Shown: in pieces, positions 35,817-44,128 of the stretch | Layout: the number at the start of each line of letters is the position of its first letter | Numbering within the stretch: the first letter of the stretch is position 1 | From: Pseudomonas rustica | GTDB lineage: Bacteria > Pseudomonadota > Gammaproteobacteria > Pseudomonadales > Pseudomonadaceae | Assembly: GCF_018336155.1 (NCBI RefSeq) | Contig: NZ_JAGYHF010000007.1 | Span: 1 to 64,000 of the forward strand | DNA length: 64,000 bases | Direction of reading: 5' to 3' | Position numbers and translations under genes: made by a program | The notes under the pieces: model-generated | What the model saw: only the letters and a program-made list of their open reading frames with translations | Databases searched by the model: none | What the model was told of the DNA's origin: nothing

Positions 35817-38800
35817 TTACCAATAAAACCTAAATCCAAGTGTCGCCCCCCACGGCTTCTCAATATGTTCCCCATTCGAGTAATCAAAGTCCGCATGCAC
35901 CTGCCACTTCTCGGACATCGCCACTGCCACACCTGCGCCAAACTCGCCGCGTGTGCCTGACAGGTCATTGTTGAATACGTTGTCGTTGACCTTCACTTCA
36001 TTATTCTTCGCAAACTCATGAGCGACCGCCATGCGCAGATAAGGCTGCGCAATACTGGCCTTGCCGAACTCGAAGTTACGGCCAACCGTAACGCCCGCCT
36101 TGCCGAGCAAGGAACGCGTAGTGTCGCCGTCGGCTGTCATGTCGTTGTCCAGGGTGTAGCGTTTGCCCTGAATTTGCACCGCAGACCATTGGGTGAACGG
36201 TTCGACGAAGTAGCCGTCGGCGAGTTTGAATTGCCGACCAAATTCCGCCGAAGCGCCGAGGCCCCAGTTGTCGTAATCACCCTTGGCGCGGGTGTCATCG
36301 CTGAGGTTGACCTTGGACTCGTTACGGAACCGGTTGAACTTGAGCACACCGTCGAAGTAGTAGCCCTTGTCGGACATCCACGTTAAGTAGGGCCCGACGT
36401 AGTAGCTTTTTACGGTGCCCGTGGTGCCGTGATCGAGATTCAGATCCGACTTGCTCGTCCCCGCCAGCACACCGACCAGCCACTGACTGTCGCCGACTCG
36501 CGCATCGGCGCCCAGCGAGATCCCTTGCTGGTTTTGCTGATAACCCACGCCCGAGCCATCAGCGACGTTGTACTGGCTGCCGTAGGTGCGCATCCAGCCG
36601 CCGGACTGTCCGCCGTTAAGACGCAGCTCGCCCATGCGGGTGCGCAGTGACGACTGTTCGCCATACCAACTGGTGACCGGGGTGTTGAACAAGGCCAGAA
36701 TCGACTGAGCACCGGGGCTGATGACTTCAGTGGTCGGATCGAGGTACCACTCTTTGCCGCCCTCGGCATTGGTTCGACTGGCCAGACTGTAAGACCAGGT
36801 GCCGAGATCCACCGCACGATCGCCCGCCAACGTAAAACTGGCGCCATCGGTGGTGCCGGTGCGCACCAGGACAACCTGCTCGGGGGCTATCGCATCCAGC
36901 CCGGAGGCCGCGACGGCAAGCCCGTAATTCCCCGTCGATTGTCCAGCCACTATGAGTTTGTCACTCTCGCCGCTGACAAAATCGCCCTTCATCACAAACG
37001 TACCGGTGGTACCTGCCAACGTGCCGACGTTGAGTGTGTAATAAGTGCTGGTTGCCTCGGCAGCGCCAAACGTGACGCTGCCACCATTCATGCCCAACGT
37101 ACCAATGTTGTCGTTACCCGTCAGCGTCCAGTTTGATTGGCTTTTGATGTTAACGCTGTTGACCTTGTCGAGACGCCCGGTGAGTTGCGACTGATTTTCC
37201 AGGGTGACCGACTCAGTGGTGTTTAACCCATCGACCAGTACGTCACCTGTCATCTGGCTTTGATTGAGCGTCAGATTGGCGGTGCTGTCATCGCTGATAT
37301 TCAGGTTGCCGAGAAACGTGCTGTTGTTCAGCGCCATCTGCGTCGTCGAGTTCCCGGCGACCCGGACATCGCCGGTGAGCTGACTTTGATCGAAGCGCAG
37401 ATCGACGTTGCTCCCGCCCGCGATGTTCACATTGCCGGTGAGTACGCTGTTGTTGGCAAAGTTCACGGCCGTCGTGTCGGGCAAGCCATCGATCAGCACA
37501 TCGCCCTTCATCTGGCTCTGATCAAAGCTAAGTTCGGCAACGCTGTTGCCCGTGAAATTCACGTCGCCTTCCAGGGTGCTGCCGTTGGCAAACGCGACGG
37601 TGGCTGTCGAGTCATTGACCCGCACATCGCCCGCCATGTGGCCCTGATTGAAGTTGAGATTACCCGTGCTGCCTTCGGCGATGTCGACTGCGCCGGTCAA
37701 TAAACTGTTGGCGGTCACGTTCAGATTTGCAGTTGAGGCACCTTTGACCAGGGTGTCGCCGGTCAGCTGACTTTGGTCGAAGCCAAGGTCAACACGGCTG
37801 CCGTTTGCGATGTCGACGTTACCGTTGAGGGCACTTTGATTAGTGAACTTCAGGGGCGTGGAGGCAACGCCATCGATCAGTACGTCGCCCTTCATCTGAC
37901 TCTGATCAAAGGTAAGTTCAGCAACGCTGTTGCCCGTGAAATTCACGTCGCCTTCCAGGCTGCTGCCGTTGGCAAACGCGACGGTGGCTGTCGAGTCATT
38001 GACCCGCACATCGCCCGCCATGTGGCCCTGATTGAAGTTGAGATTACCCGTGCTGCCTTCGGCGATGTCGACTGCGCCGGTCAATAAACTGTTGGCGGTC
38101 ACGTTCAGATTTGCAGTTGAGGCACCTTTGACCAGGGTGTCGCCGGTCATCTGACTTTGGTCGAAGCCAAGGTCAACACGGCTGCCGTTGGCGATGTCGA
38201 CGTTACCGTTGAGGGCACTTTGATTAGTGAACTTCAGGGGCGTGGAGGCAACGCCATCGATCAGTACGTCGCCCTTCATCTGGCTCTGATCAAAGCTAAG
38301 TTCAGCAACGCTGTTACCCGTGAAATTTACGTTGCCTTCCAGGCTGCTGCCGTTGGCGAACGCGATGGTGGCTGTCGATTCATTGACCCGCACATCGCCC
38401 GCCATGTGGCCCTGATTGAAATTGAGGTGGCCGGTGCTGCCGCCAGTGATATCGATTTTACCGGTCAGCGCGCTGTTTGCTGCCACGCTCAAGTTGGCAC
38501 TCGATGCGCCATTGACAATCACGTCGCCCTTCATCTGACTTTGATCGAGGGCAAGATCGGCGAGGCTGCCCCCCGAGACATTGACGTTGCCCTCAAGCGC
38601 ACTGCCGTAGCCCAGGTTCACGGTTGCTGTCGATGCATCGACCAGTACATCACCGGTCATAGTACTTTGTTCGAAGTTGAGATGACCGGTGCTGCCATCG
38701 GTGATCCGCATATTGCCTGAAAGATTGCTGCTGCCCGCAAGGTTCAGGGTTGTGGTCGAGGTGCCATTGACCAACACGTCGCCCATCATTTGGCTCTGTT

Positions 38801-39644
38801 CGAAGGAAATATCACCGCTACTGCCGCCGGCGAAATTGATATTGCCTGTAAGGCTGCTGCCGGCAACAGCCACGGTTGCGGCCGAAGCGCCCTGGATGTC
38901 GAGCAAGATGTTATTGCCGGCGAGCAGAGTGGAACCGTTGAGGATATGGATGATGGCCTGCGTTCCGCGCTCGACCAGGATCGCTGAACCGTCCACGCCC
39001 TGAACCGTTGCGTTATCCAGCGACAAGGTGCGAGCGCCAACGTTTGCCGAGTCATTGACGATCCGCACGCCAGTCGATTGCCCAGTAATGTGCGTGCCTG
39101 CGGAGGCGTTCACTTCGCCGCCCAGAATGTTCACGCCAATGCCATTGGCGCCAGCGCCGGTAACTTGCGTATTGATCAGTGAAAGGGTGCTTAACCCCGT
39201 AACCTGAGCACCCGCCACATCCCCTGTGATCCGGCTGTTGGACACCGTCACGCTGGAACCACCCGCTGCGACAGAGGAACGGTTGACGGCCAGGCCGATG
39301 TCATCACTGGTGATACTGGTCTGATCAACGGTGCCTTTGCTGCTGGTGACCACGACACCTTCATTGCCAGCGTTGCCGACAACCGTAGTGCCACTGATAT
39401 TCAGTGTCGAACCGGTCTGGGCAGTAATCGATCGTGTGTTGGCACCGCTAGCATTCAACACGCCGTTGTTACGCACAAGATAGTCAGTCGCGGGGACCGA
39501 TGAGTTGATGTCCAGCGTGGCGTTATCAACAATAGTCGCCGCCTGTGCGTAATCCCCGGGCAACATCAACGCCTGCAGGCAACACATTACGCCAAGCCCC
39601 CTTAGGGGTGTAGCGCCAACACGTGATAGACGAAACATCTTCAT
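35817..39644 (-). CDS. Classical (type Va) autotransporter with repeat-rich passenger
   Basis: A 1275-residue self-secreting surface protein. A long signal region (about 36 residues, ending YAQA) precedes a pectate-lyase/pertactin-like passenger. From about residue 280 to 860 the passenger is tandem modules of 42-43 residues (pattern FDQSQM.GDVLV.G.ST..L, S.L.G.V.I..GS). The C-terminal part has the pertactin-type junction (FVMKGDFVSGESDKLIVAG), then a translocator barrel of about 280 residues ending in GFRFYW. The start is ATG 39644, with AGGTGA 8 nt upstream. Such proteins are usually adhesins or aggregation factors; no protease motif is seen. Confidence 0.9.
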   Translation of the reverse strand: MKMFRLSRVGATPLRGLGVMCCLQALMLPGDYAQAATIVDNATLDINSSVPATDYLVRNNGVLNASGANTRSITAQTGSTLNISGTTVVGNAGNEGVVVTSSKGTVDQTSITSDDIGLAVNRSSVAAGGSSVTVSNSRITGDVAGAQVTGLSTLSLINTQVTGAGANGIGVNILGGEVNASAGTHITGQSTGVRIVNDSANVGARTLSLDNATVQGVDGSAILVERGTQAIIHILNGSTLLAGNNILLDIQGASAATVAVAGSSLTGNINFAGGSSGDISFEQSQMMGDVLVNGTSTTTLNLAGSSNLSGNMRITDGSTGHLNFEQSTMTGDVLVDASTATVNLGYGSALEGNVNVSGGSLADLALDQSQMKGDVIVNGASSANLSVAANSALTGKIDITGGSTGHLNFNQGHMAGDVRVNESTATIAFANGSSLEGNVNFTGNSVAELSFDQSQMKGDVLIDGVASTPLKFTNQSALNGNVDIANGSRVDLGFDQSQMTGDTLVKGASTANLNVTANSLLTGAVDIAEGSTGNLNFNQGHMAGDVRVNDSTATVAFANGSSLEGDVNFTGNSVAELTFDQSQMKGDVLIDGVASTPLKFTNQSALNGNVDIANGSRVDLGFDQSQLTGDTLVKGASTANLNVTANSLLTGAVDIAEGSTGNLNFNQGHMAGDVRVNDSTATVAFANGSTLEGDVNFTGNSVAELSFDQSQMKGDVLIDGLPDTTAVNFANNSVLTGNVNIAGGSNVDLRFDQSQLTGDVRVAGNSTTQMALNNSTFLGNLNISDDSTANLTLNQSQMTGDVLVDGLNTTESVTLENQSQLTGRLDKVNSVNIKSQSNWTLTGNDNIGTLGMNGGSVTFGAAEATSTYYTLNVGTLAGTTGTFVMKGDFVSGESDKLIVAGQSTGNYGLAVAASGLDAIAPEQVVLVRTGTTDGASFTLAGDRAVDLGTWSYSLASRTNAEGGKEWYLDPTTEVISPGAQSILALFNTPVTSWYGEQSSLRTRMGELRLNGGQSGGWMRTYGSQYNVADGSGVGYQQNQQGISLGADARVGDSQWLVGVLAGTSKSDLNLDHGTTGTVKSYYVGPYLTWMSDKGYYFDGVLKFNRFRNESKVNLSDDTRAKGDYDNWGLGASAEFGRQFKLADGYFVEPFTQWSAVQIQGKRYTLDNDMTADGDTTRSLLGKAGVTVGRNFEFGKASIAQPYLRMAVAHEFAKNNEVKVNDNVFNNDLSGTRGEFGAGVAVAMSEKWQVHADFDYSNGEHIEKPWGATLGFRFYW
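37490..38650 (-). repeat. 384-bp tandem repeats inside the autotransporter gene
   Basis: A 384-bp unit (128 codons, three modules of 43+43+42 residues) begins near 37500, 37884 and 38268. The first two are almost identical; the third copy is more diverged downstream. In-frame length supports gain or loss of modules by recombination. Confidence 0.85.
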
Positions 39645-39728
39645 AATTTGATCACCTGAAAAAAAATCACACACCACTACCGCTGCGATAGCGCAAATGC
39701 GGGCGTACGGTAATGGCTTCGCCTAGGT

Positions 39729-39778
39729 AAAAAAGTAGGAAAAGTCTTAATAGACGCATGGAAAAGTCCTACTTTTTT
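39729..39778. repeat. Perfect 12-bp inverted repeat upstream of the autotransporter
   Basis: AAAAAAGTAGGA (39729-39740) and TCCTACTTTTTT (39767-39778) with a 26-nt loop that contains a smaller GTCT/AGAC pair and the direct repeat GGAAAAGTC (39738, 39760; 22 bp apart). It may be a regulator-binding site or an attenuator/terminator ahead of the autotransporter gene, whose start is 85 nt away. Confidence 0.6.
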
Positions 39779-39799
39779 AAATCAGGAAAACAGCTTTCG

Positions 39800-39830
39800 C
39801 AAAAAGAAAAGGAGGCAGTCAAGCCTCCCT
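39800..39830 (-). terminator. Terminator of the 649-residue Ig-like gene
   Basis: On the minus strand GGAGGC and GCCTCC (39823-39828 with 39811-39816) form a hairpin with a 6-nt loop followed by TTTTCTTTTT. It lies just after the stop codon at 39842. Confidence 0.88.
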
Positions 39831-39841
39831 CATTTCACCAC

Positions 39842-41791
39842 TCAAATTTCGCAAGTACTGCCATCACCCGTTTTCACATGAACTCTGACCAAATGCCGAT
39901 CAGCGCTTGCTGGGTGACCGTCGATGATTGCCTTATAAGTAACCGCCCCCCAAGCGGGCAAATTAGGAATTACCGTTGCAATGATTTTTTGATATGGGAT
40001 TTTTACGATAAAACCAGCCGTCGCTTCCTGTAGAGTCGGCGTGTATTTAACCGTCTCAAGTGTGTCCGGTATCACCGTCGTACCCGCAGCATCTGAATAG
40101 CCCTGATAAGTAAACTCCAGCTCCTGATCCGCCAATTGTATCTCACCTGGCCCAACAGACACTTCCGCACATCTCACCAACAGAGTATCGGGCACTAGGG
40201 ACTGGCAGTTAAACCAGTCGGTAAAGTCTGGATCAAGGTGCAGAATTTTCAACTCGGGCACCACACCGGGCCTGATTAAAACATCGACGTCTTGTGGCCG
40301 GGAATATTCAGCGTTGCCGTTAAGAGGATGGGTAATTTTATAAGTGACTGGTAGTGCTTTTGCGTTACCGGCATCACTCACCACGTCCCAAATCACATTG
40401 AACTGCAAGTTACCGGTTTCAGTGCCCGTCAGTTTTTTATAGCCGCCCTGCGCGTCGGTAAGCTCAACGCCTTTCCAAATTAGCGTAGCCTCATCATTCG
40501 CTTTGACACCGTCAAACACCGCAAAACTAACAGTCACGTTTGCGTTAGCATCTTCCGCTCGCAGAATATTATTACCGGTCGTCACAGCGCCTTTTACAAC
40601 GGGCAACGCAAGTGTCGGATTTGGATTCTCTCCGCCCTCGCCAACACCTGGACGACGAAGATCGACGTCCACGTCTTTAGTGAGTGGCACTCGTGGATGG
40701 GGCGCACCATTGCGTATAATTTGATAACTGACGGGTACTGTCTTTATACCCAAGTCACCGTTAAACACATAATTGTAAGGAACGTTGATAAAGAACGGAA
40801 AGGTATTGATTTTCAGCGCCGGTAACTTCTTACCGTCGAACGTCACCTCAAGTTCATCGACCCCTTCCAGATAATTGGTGTATTCAGCCAAAATCCCCAC
40901 ACCCAGAGGGACTTGCGCATCGGCCAGATCCACCAGCTTTGGGGCGGTATCGTCATCAAACAGGGGAATATACGGAACCAGCAAACCTTCAGGGGGATCT
41001 GTCAGGGTGATACTGAGCTCGGTAAAAGCCGACGGTGAACTCTTGTTAGCCTTGCGATCTTCGATGTAGTAGAAGAGCGACTTGACCCCTTCCTCTGTTC
41101 CGATTTTATCAGCGGTAAGGTCGAAGGTAATGGGTAGCGGCAAATCGGCTTCGGTCAATGTTTTTCTGCCGACCAACACTGCCAGTGGCAAACTTTTGCC
41201 AAAGAAGCATTCGATGACGTCACCAATCTTTTTTTCCCCATAAGGGGGGACGGTCACCACCACTTTCCCATCGTTGTCATCCAGATACTTCTTGGTAATA
41301 CCGTCGCGTTCAACCTCCGGTGGAACTTGCGGCTTACCGACGGGGAGCGGTGCGCGGTTATCAATATTGACAATCAGCTTGGAGACAAGTGGCTTATTAC
41401 CACCGTGATTCAGGATATAACTCAACTCATGAGTACCGGGTTGTGCCGAGAGCCCCTCAGGCAGTACCAGAACAAACTCAGTAATTAATGGATCTACGGG
41501 AGTTACATACAATTCCCTGTCACCCACCGGAGTGCCATCCCATGTCAAATGCAAAAAACCCGCAACGGCCCCAGGATCTTCTGCCTCACTAAAGCGTGGG
41601 ATCACAATTTTCAGCGGGAAGCCTTGAAAGCTGCTATGCAACTGATTAGGAAAATCATCGGTTTCATTAGGCAGCAAAAGATTATCAGCGTGCATGGCAG
41701 GCGGCGCAGCGTTAGTTTTAACACTGCGTCGCAGAACACTAAAATAACGCGCACGATTTTCCGCCGGTTTTAACGATTGAATAACAGTCAT
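39842..41791 (-). CDS. Ig-like beta-module protein without signal peptide (649 residues)
   Basis: Unrecognised function. ATG 41791 has AGAGGA 8 nt upstream. It begins with a basic, Arg-rich segment (MTVIQSLKPAENRARYF) that is not a typical signal peptide. It consists of about five modules of 110-130 residues with the same hallmarks as the other three Ig-like proteins (GDVIECFFG, VDELEVTFDGKKL, NDEATLIWKGVEL, VPVSYQIIRNGAPHPRVPLTKDVDV). It ends with a Cys-containing tail (DGSTCEI). The gene is visibly more AT-rich than its surroundings. It lies 171 nt after the 642-residue gene on the same strand and may share its transcript. Confidence 0.75.
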   Translation of the reverse strand: MTVIQSLKPAENRARYFSVLRRSVKTNAAPPAMHADNLLLPNETDDFPNQLHSSFQGFPLKIVIPRFSEAEDPGAVAGFLHLTWDGTPVGDRELYVTPVDPLITEFVLVLPEGLSAQPGTHELSYILNHGGNKPLVSKLIVNIDNRAPLPVGKPQVPPEVERDGITKKYLDDNDGKVVVTVPPYGEKKIGDVIECFFGKSLPLAVLVGRKTLTEADLPLPITFDLTADKIGTEEGVKSLFYYIEDRKANKSSPSAFTELSITLTDPPEGLLVPYIPLFDDDTAPKLVDLADAQVPLGVGILAEYTNYLEGVDELEVTFDGKKLPALKINTFPFFINVPYNYVFNGDLGIKTVPVSYQIIRNGAPHPRVPLTKDVDVDLRRPGVGEGGENPNPTLALPVVKGAVTTGNNILRAEDANANVTVSFAVFDGVKANDEATLIWKGVELTDAQGGYKKLTGTETGNLQFNVIWDVVSDAGNAKALPVTYKITHPLNGNAEYSRPQDVDVLIRPGVVPELKILHLDPDFTDWFNCQSLVPDTLLVRCAEVSVGPGEIQLADQELEFTYQGYSDAAGTTVIPDTLETVKYTPTLQEATAGFIVKIPYQKIIATVIPNLPAWGAVTYKAIIDGHPASADRHLVRVHVKTGDGSTCEI

Positions 41792-41962
41792 CTTGATTAT
41801 CCTCTGAGCAACTTGATTGACTGGCACCGGACAATAAGGATCCTTGCCAGAGCACGTGGGCACTGATGCCATTTACAAACAACATTGCAAAAACAAATCG
41901 AGAAACCACAACGATCATTACAATGAGTTTTTACTTCACTCTTCGCTTACAGCCACTACAGC

Positions 41963-43891
41963 TTATTCCTGACAAATATCATTATCGGGGCCACAGACCA
42001 CCCCGCTGGGCATGGTTCGATTAATAATCACGAAGTCAGGTTTGGATGAGCCAAGCCCACCGCTGTGTTTTCTCAAGTAATACCGACACAACGCCGAACC
42101 GTTATCGACCATTGGCGCAATCAGTCGCGGATAGTCACTGACATGCACATCAAATCCATCGCGCGCCTGATCCGCGGTCAGCGTGACTTCAAATGAATCA
42201 TCGGTACCTGCAATCGGTGAAGAACCATTCTGATTGGCACAGCCTTGCCAGGTCAGTTCGACGACATCGTTCTCGGCGAACGCCGCGTTGCCTTTGATAT
42301 GCACCCATACCCCTTCCCACAAACGGGGTCGGGCGCAGCAATGAAGTACGCCATCACGATCGGCATGGGTGAAAACCGGTTCCGGCAAATTGTCGATGAC
42401 CACGATGGCCAGATTGAGCGGCGTCACTTGCGCCAATTGCTCATTGACGCCGTTGCTGGTGGTGTACCAGGTCGGCAGCGCAGGGTTTACTTTGTCTTTC
42501 TCAATGAATTCCCAGGCGATGCTCAACGGGATGATTTTCCCCGCCACGTCGCCCGACTTGACTTCGTACTCAGCGACCGGGCTCGGGATCGTTCCCCAAT
42601 ACAGGAAGACTTTCTGCCCCGGTAGCGGATTGTCGTAGAGGGTCAATCGCGCCTCGGCAGGCTTGCCGAAATCGCCAGGCAACAGCGTATTCAGTTGATT
42701 CGATACCGCGCCATACACCTGCAGTTTCGCCAAGGTGGGGTTCAATAGCGCCGGGGCGCTGTCGTGATCCTGGCCGGCGACCGTAAAGTTATACGGCACT
42801 TTTATTTCGGGGGACGGCAGGGTCAACGTTCCACCGCGGCGCACGCGATAAAGCACGGTCGCCTGCGCTGGCCCAAGACCGTCATCTATCAGGGTCGCCC
42901 AAGGTACGGTGGTCTTCAGTGGAAACCCGTCAGGATCGACATCAACCGAACCGAGATCATGGCCGTTCCACTTGATCAGAATCTGATCGCCGACAGCGAC
43001 ATCGTCATATTCGTCGATTTCGACCGTCACGGCGCCCTGATCCACTGCCCCTTCCCGGGCGTGCTGGCGGTCGAGCAAACCGCGCACCGACAATGGCACT
43101 CGTGGTGGCTTGAGATTACCGGGCGCCGCACTCAAGTCGACGCTGACCGCTAACAGTGTCGAACGCGGCCCTCGATTGCCCACCCAGTCGCGCAATCGGT
43201 AAAAGACATAACGCTGCCCGGCACCCCGCTGACGAATTACCGATTCGGGTACGGTGATGATCAATCGCTTGTCATCAATGTCCTGCTGATTGAATGTCTT
43301 CTCGCCGATCTCAATTTCAGAATCGGGCGGGGTCGGGTCATCCGACCAGTAAAAAATCGCGCGATCCCTGACTTTGGCATCCACGTACAGCGGTACTTGA
43401 AACTCCACCTTGCCATGTTGGGTGAGGTAGTCATCGGTGATAACGCCCGGGACATCGAGCATATCGAGTCGAACGGGTTCCTGATTGTCGTTGGGCGGGG
43501 ATCGGTCGACGGTCACACGCTTGAGTGCCGAGTACAAAGGATTGCCGCCATAACTGACCCGATACGACAGGGAATAGGTGCCCTGATCCAGCTTGTCACG
43601 AGGCACCTTCAAGGTTTTATCCCCCGGTTCCTCGTATTCATCACGGAACACAGAAGTAAATGGCCCTCCCTCCAGCGTCCAGCTGATGTCGATGATGTAA
43701 AGCGGCTCCGGTGCTGTGAAGGCGGCGCTCCAATTGGGAACAACGACAACCAGGTCACCGCTCAACGCGTCTCTTGGTAACAGGCCTTCAGGGCTTTCCT
43801 GACCGTTTTCATCCTTGAGAATGACGGGCACTTTCGGCGCTTCGAGCGCCAGCTCCACGACAGGATTGATCGGGCTATCAGAAGACGCCAT
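41963..43891 (-). CDS. Ig-like beta-module protein without signal peptide (642 residues)
   Basis: Unrecognised function; related to the neighbouring 649-residue protein. ATG 43891 has GGGAG upstream; an in-frame start at 43906 is possible. The N terminus (MASSDSPINPVVELALEAP) is not a signal peptide. Modules of about 120 residues carry IDISWTLEGGPF, DRAIFYWSDDPTP, VAVGDQILIKWNGHDLG, GQKVFLYWGTIPSP and ENDVVELTWQGC, with Y.LR/YRV strands between. Cys residues are concentrated in the last 130 residues. A lux-box-like site lies about 115 nt upstream. The same module family as the two large plus-strand proteins suggests a common role. Confidence 0.75.
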   Translation of the reverse strand: MASSDSPINPVVELALEAPKVPVILKDENGQESPEGLLPRDALSGDLVVVVPNWSAAFTAPEPLYIIDISWTLEGGPFTSVFRDEYEEPGDKTLKVPRDKLDQGTYSLSYRVSYGGNPLYSALKRVTVDRSPPNDNQEPVRLDMLDVPGVITDDYLTQHGKVEFQVPLYVDAKVRDRAIFYWSDDPTPPDSEIEIGEKTFNQQDIDDKRLIITVPESVIRQRGAGQRYVFYRLRDWVGNRGPRSTLLAVSVDLSAAPGNLKPPRVPLSVRGLLDRQHAREGAVDQGAVTVEIDEYDDVAVGDQILIKWNGHDLGSVDVDPDGFPLKTTVPWATLIDDGLGPAQATVLYRVRRGGTLTLPSPEIKVPYNFTVAGQDHDSAPALLNPTLAKLQVYGAVSNQLNTLLPGDFGKPAEARLTLYDNPLPGQKVFLYWGTIPSPVAEYEVKSGDVAGKIIPLSIAWEFIEKDKVNPALPTWYTTSNGVNEQLAQVTPLNLAIVVIDNLPEPVFTHADRDGVLHCCARPRLWEGVWVHIKGNAAFAENDVVELTWQGCANQNGSSPIAGTDDSFEVTLTADQARDGFDVHVSDYPRLIAPMVDNGSALCRYYLRKHSGGLGSSKPDFVIINRTMPSGVVCGPDNDICQE

Positions 43892-43970
43892 TACACCCAC
43901 TCCCACAAGACTCGGCTGTCATGGAACACGCGGACGCGCGGCCTGTGTGTTCAGGCCTCTCTTGGGCCGT

Positions 43971-44021
43971 GAGTTGATTTAACGGCGTCGTCGTGAGCTT
44001 GGCTACTGTCAGAAATTACAG
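43971..44021 (-). promoter_or_regulatory. Third lux-box-like site, upstream of the 642-residue Ig-like gene
   Basis: On the minus strand CTGTAATTTCTGACAG (44021-44006) matches the palindrome at 25974 and 32340 at 13 of 16 positions and keeps the CT-N12-AG ends. It is followed by TAGCCAA as at 32356. A -10-like TTAAATC (43982-43976) lies 24 bp downstream, as in the first site (TAAATC). Confidence 0.55.
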
Positions 44022-44070
44022 GTATTGCTACCGTCTGTCGGAGATACGCCCATTGGGAATGCTCAGGCAC

Positions 44071-44111
44071 AAAAAAACCCGCCCTCCCCTTCAACCGGGA
44101 GCGCGGGTTTT
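44071..44111 (-). terminator. Terminator of the giant adhesin gene
   Basis: AAAACCCGC (44074-44082) pairs with GCGGGTTTT (44103-44111), with an inner CTCCC/GGGAG stem; seven T follow on the minus strand. It lies 18 nt after the adhesin stop codon. Confidence 0.92.
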
Positions 44112-44128
44112 GTCGTTTCAGCCTCGGA

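Noticed and set aside
37260..38720. Regularly spaced repeats considered as a CRISPR array
   Set aside because: The repeats are protein-coding modules (129-bp steps within a 384-bp unit) of the autotransporter, without short identical repeats separated by unique spacers.
39758..40033. A 91-codon plus-strand ORF
   Set aside because: It starts in the inverted repeat and runs antisense to the 3' end of the 649-residue Ig-like gene; no supporting features.
41945..41962. A CT-N12-AG sequence (CTTACAGCCACTACAG) before the 649-residue Ig-like gene as a fourth lux-box
   Set aside because: Its two halves are not complementary and it lacks the CTGTCAG core; the gene is more likely transcribed from the 642-residue gene's promoter.
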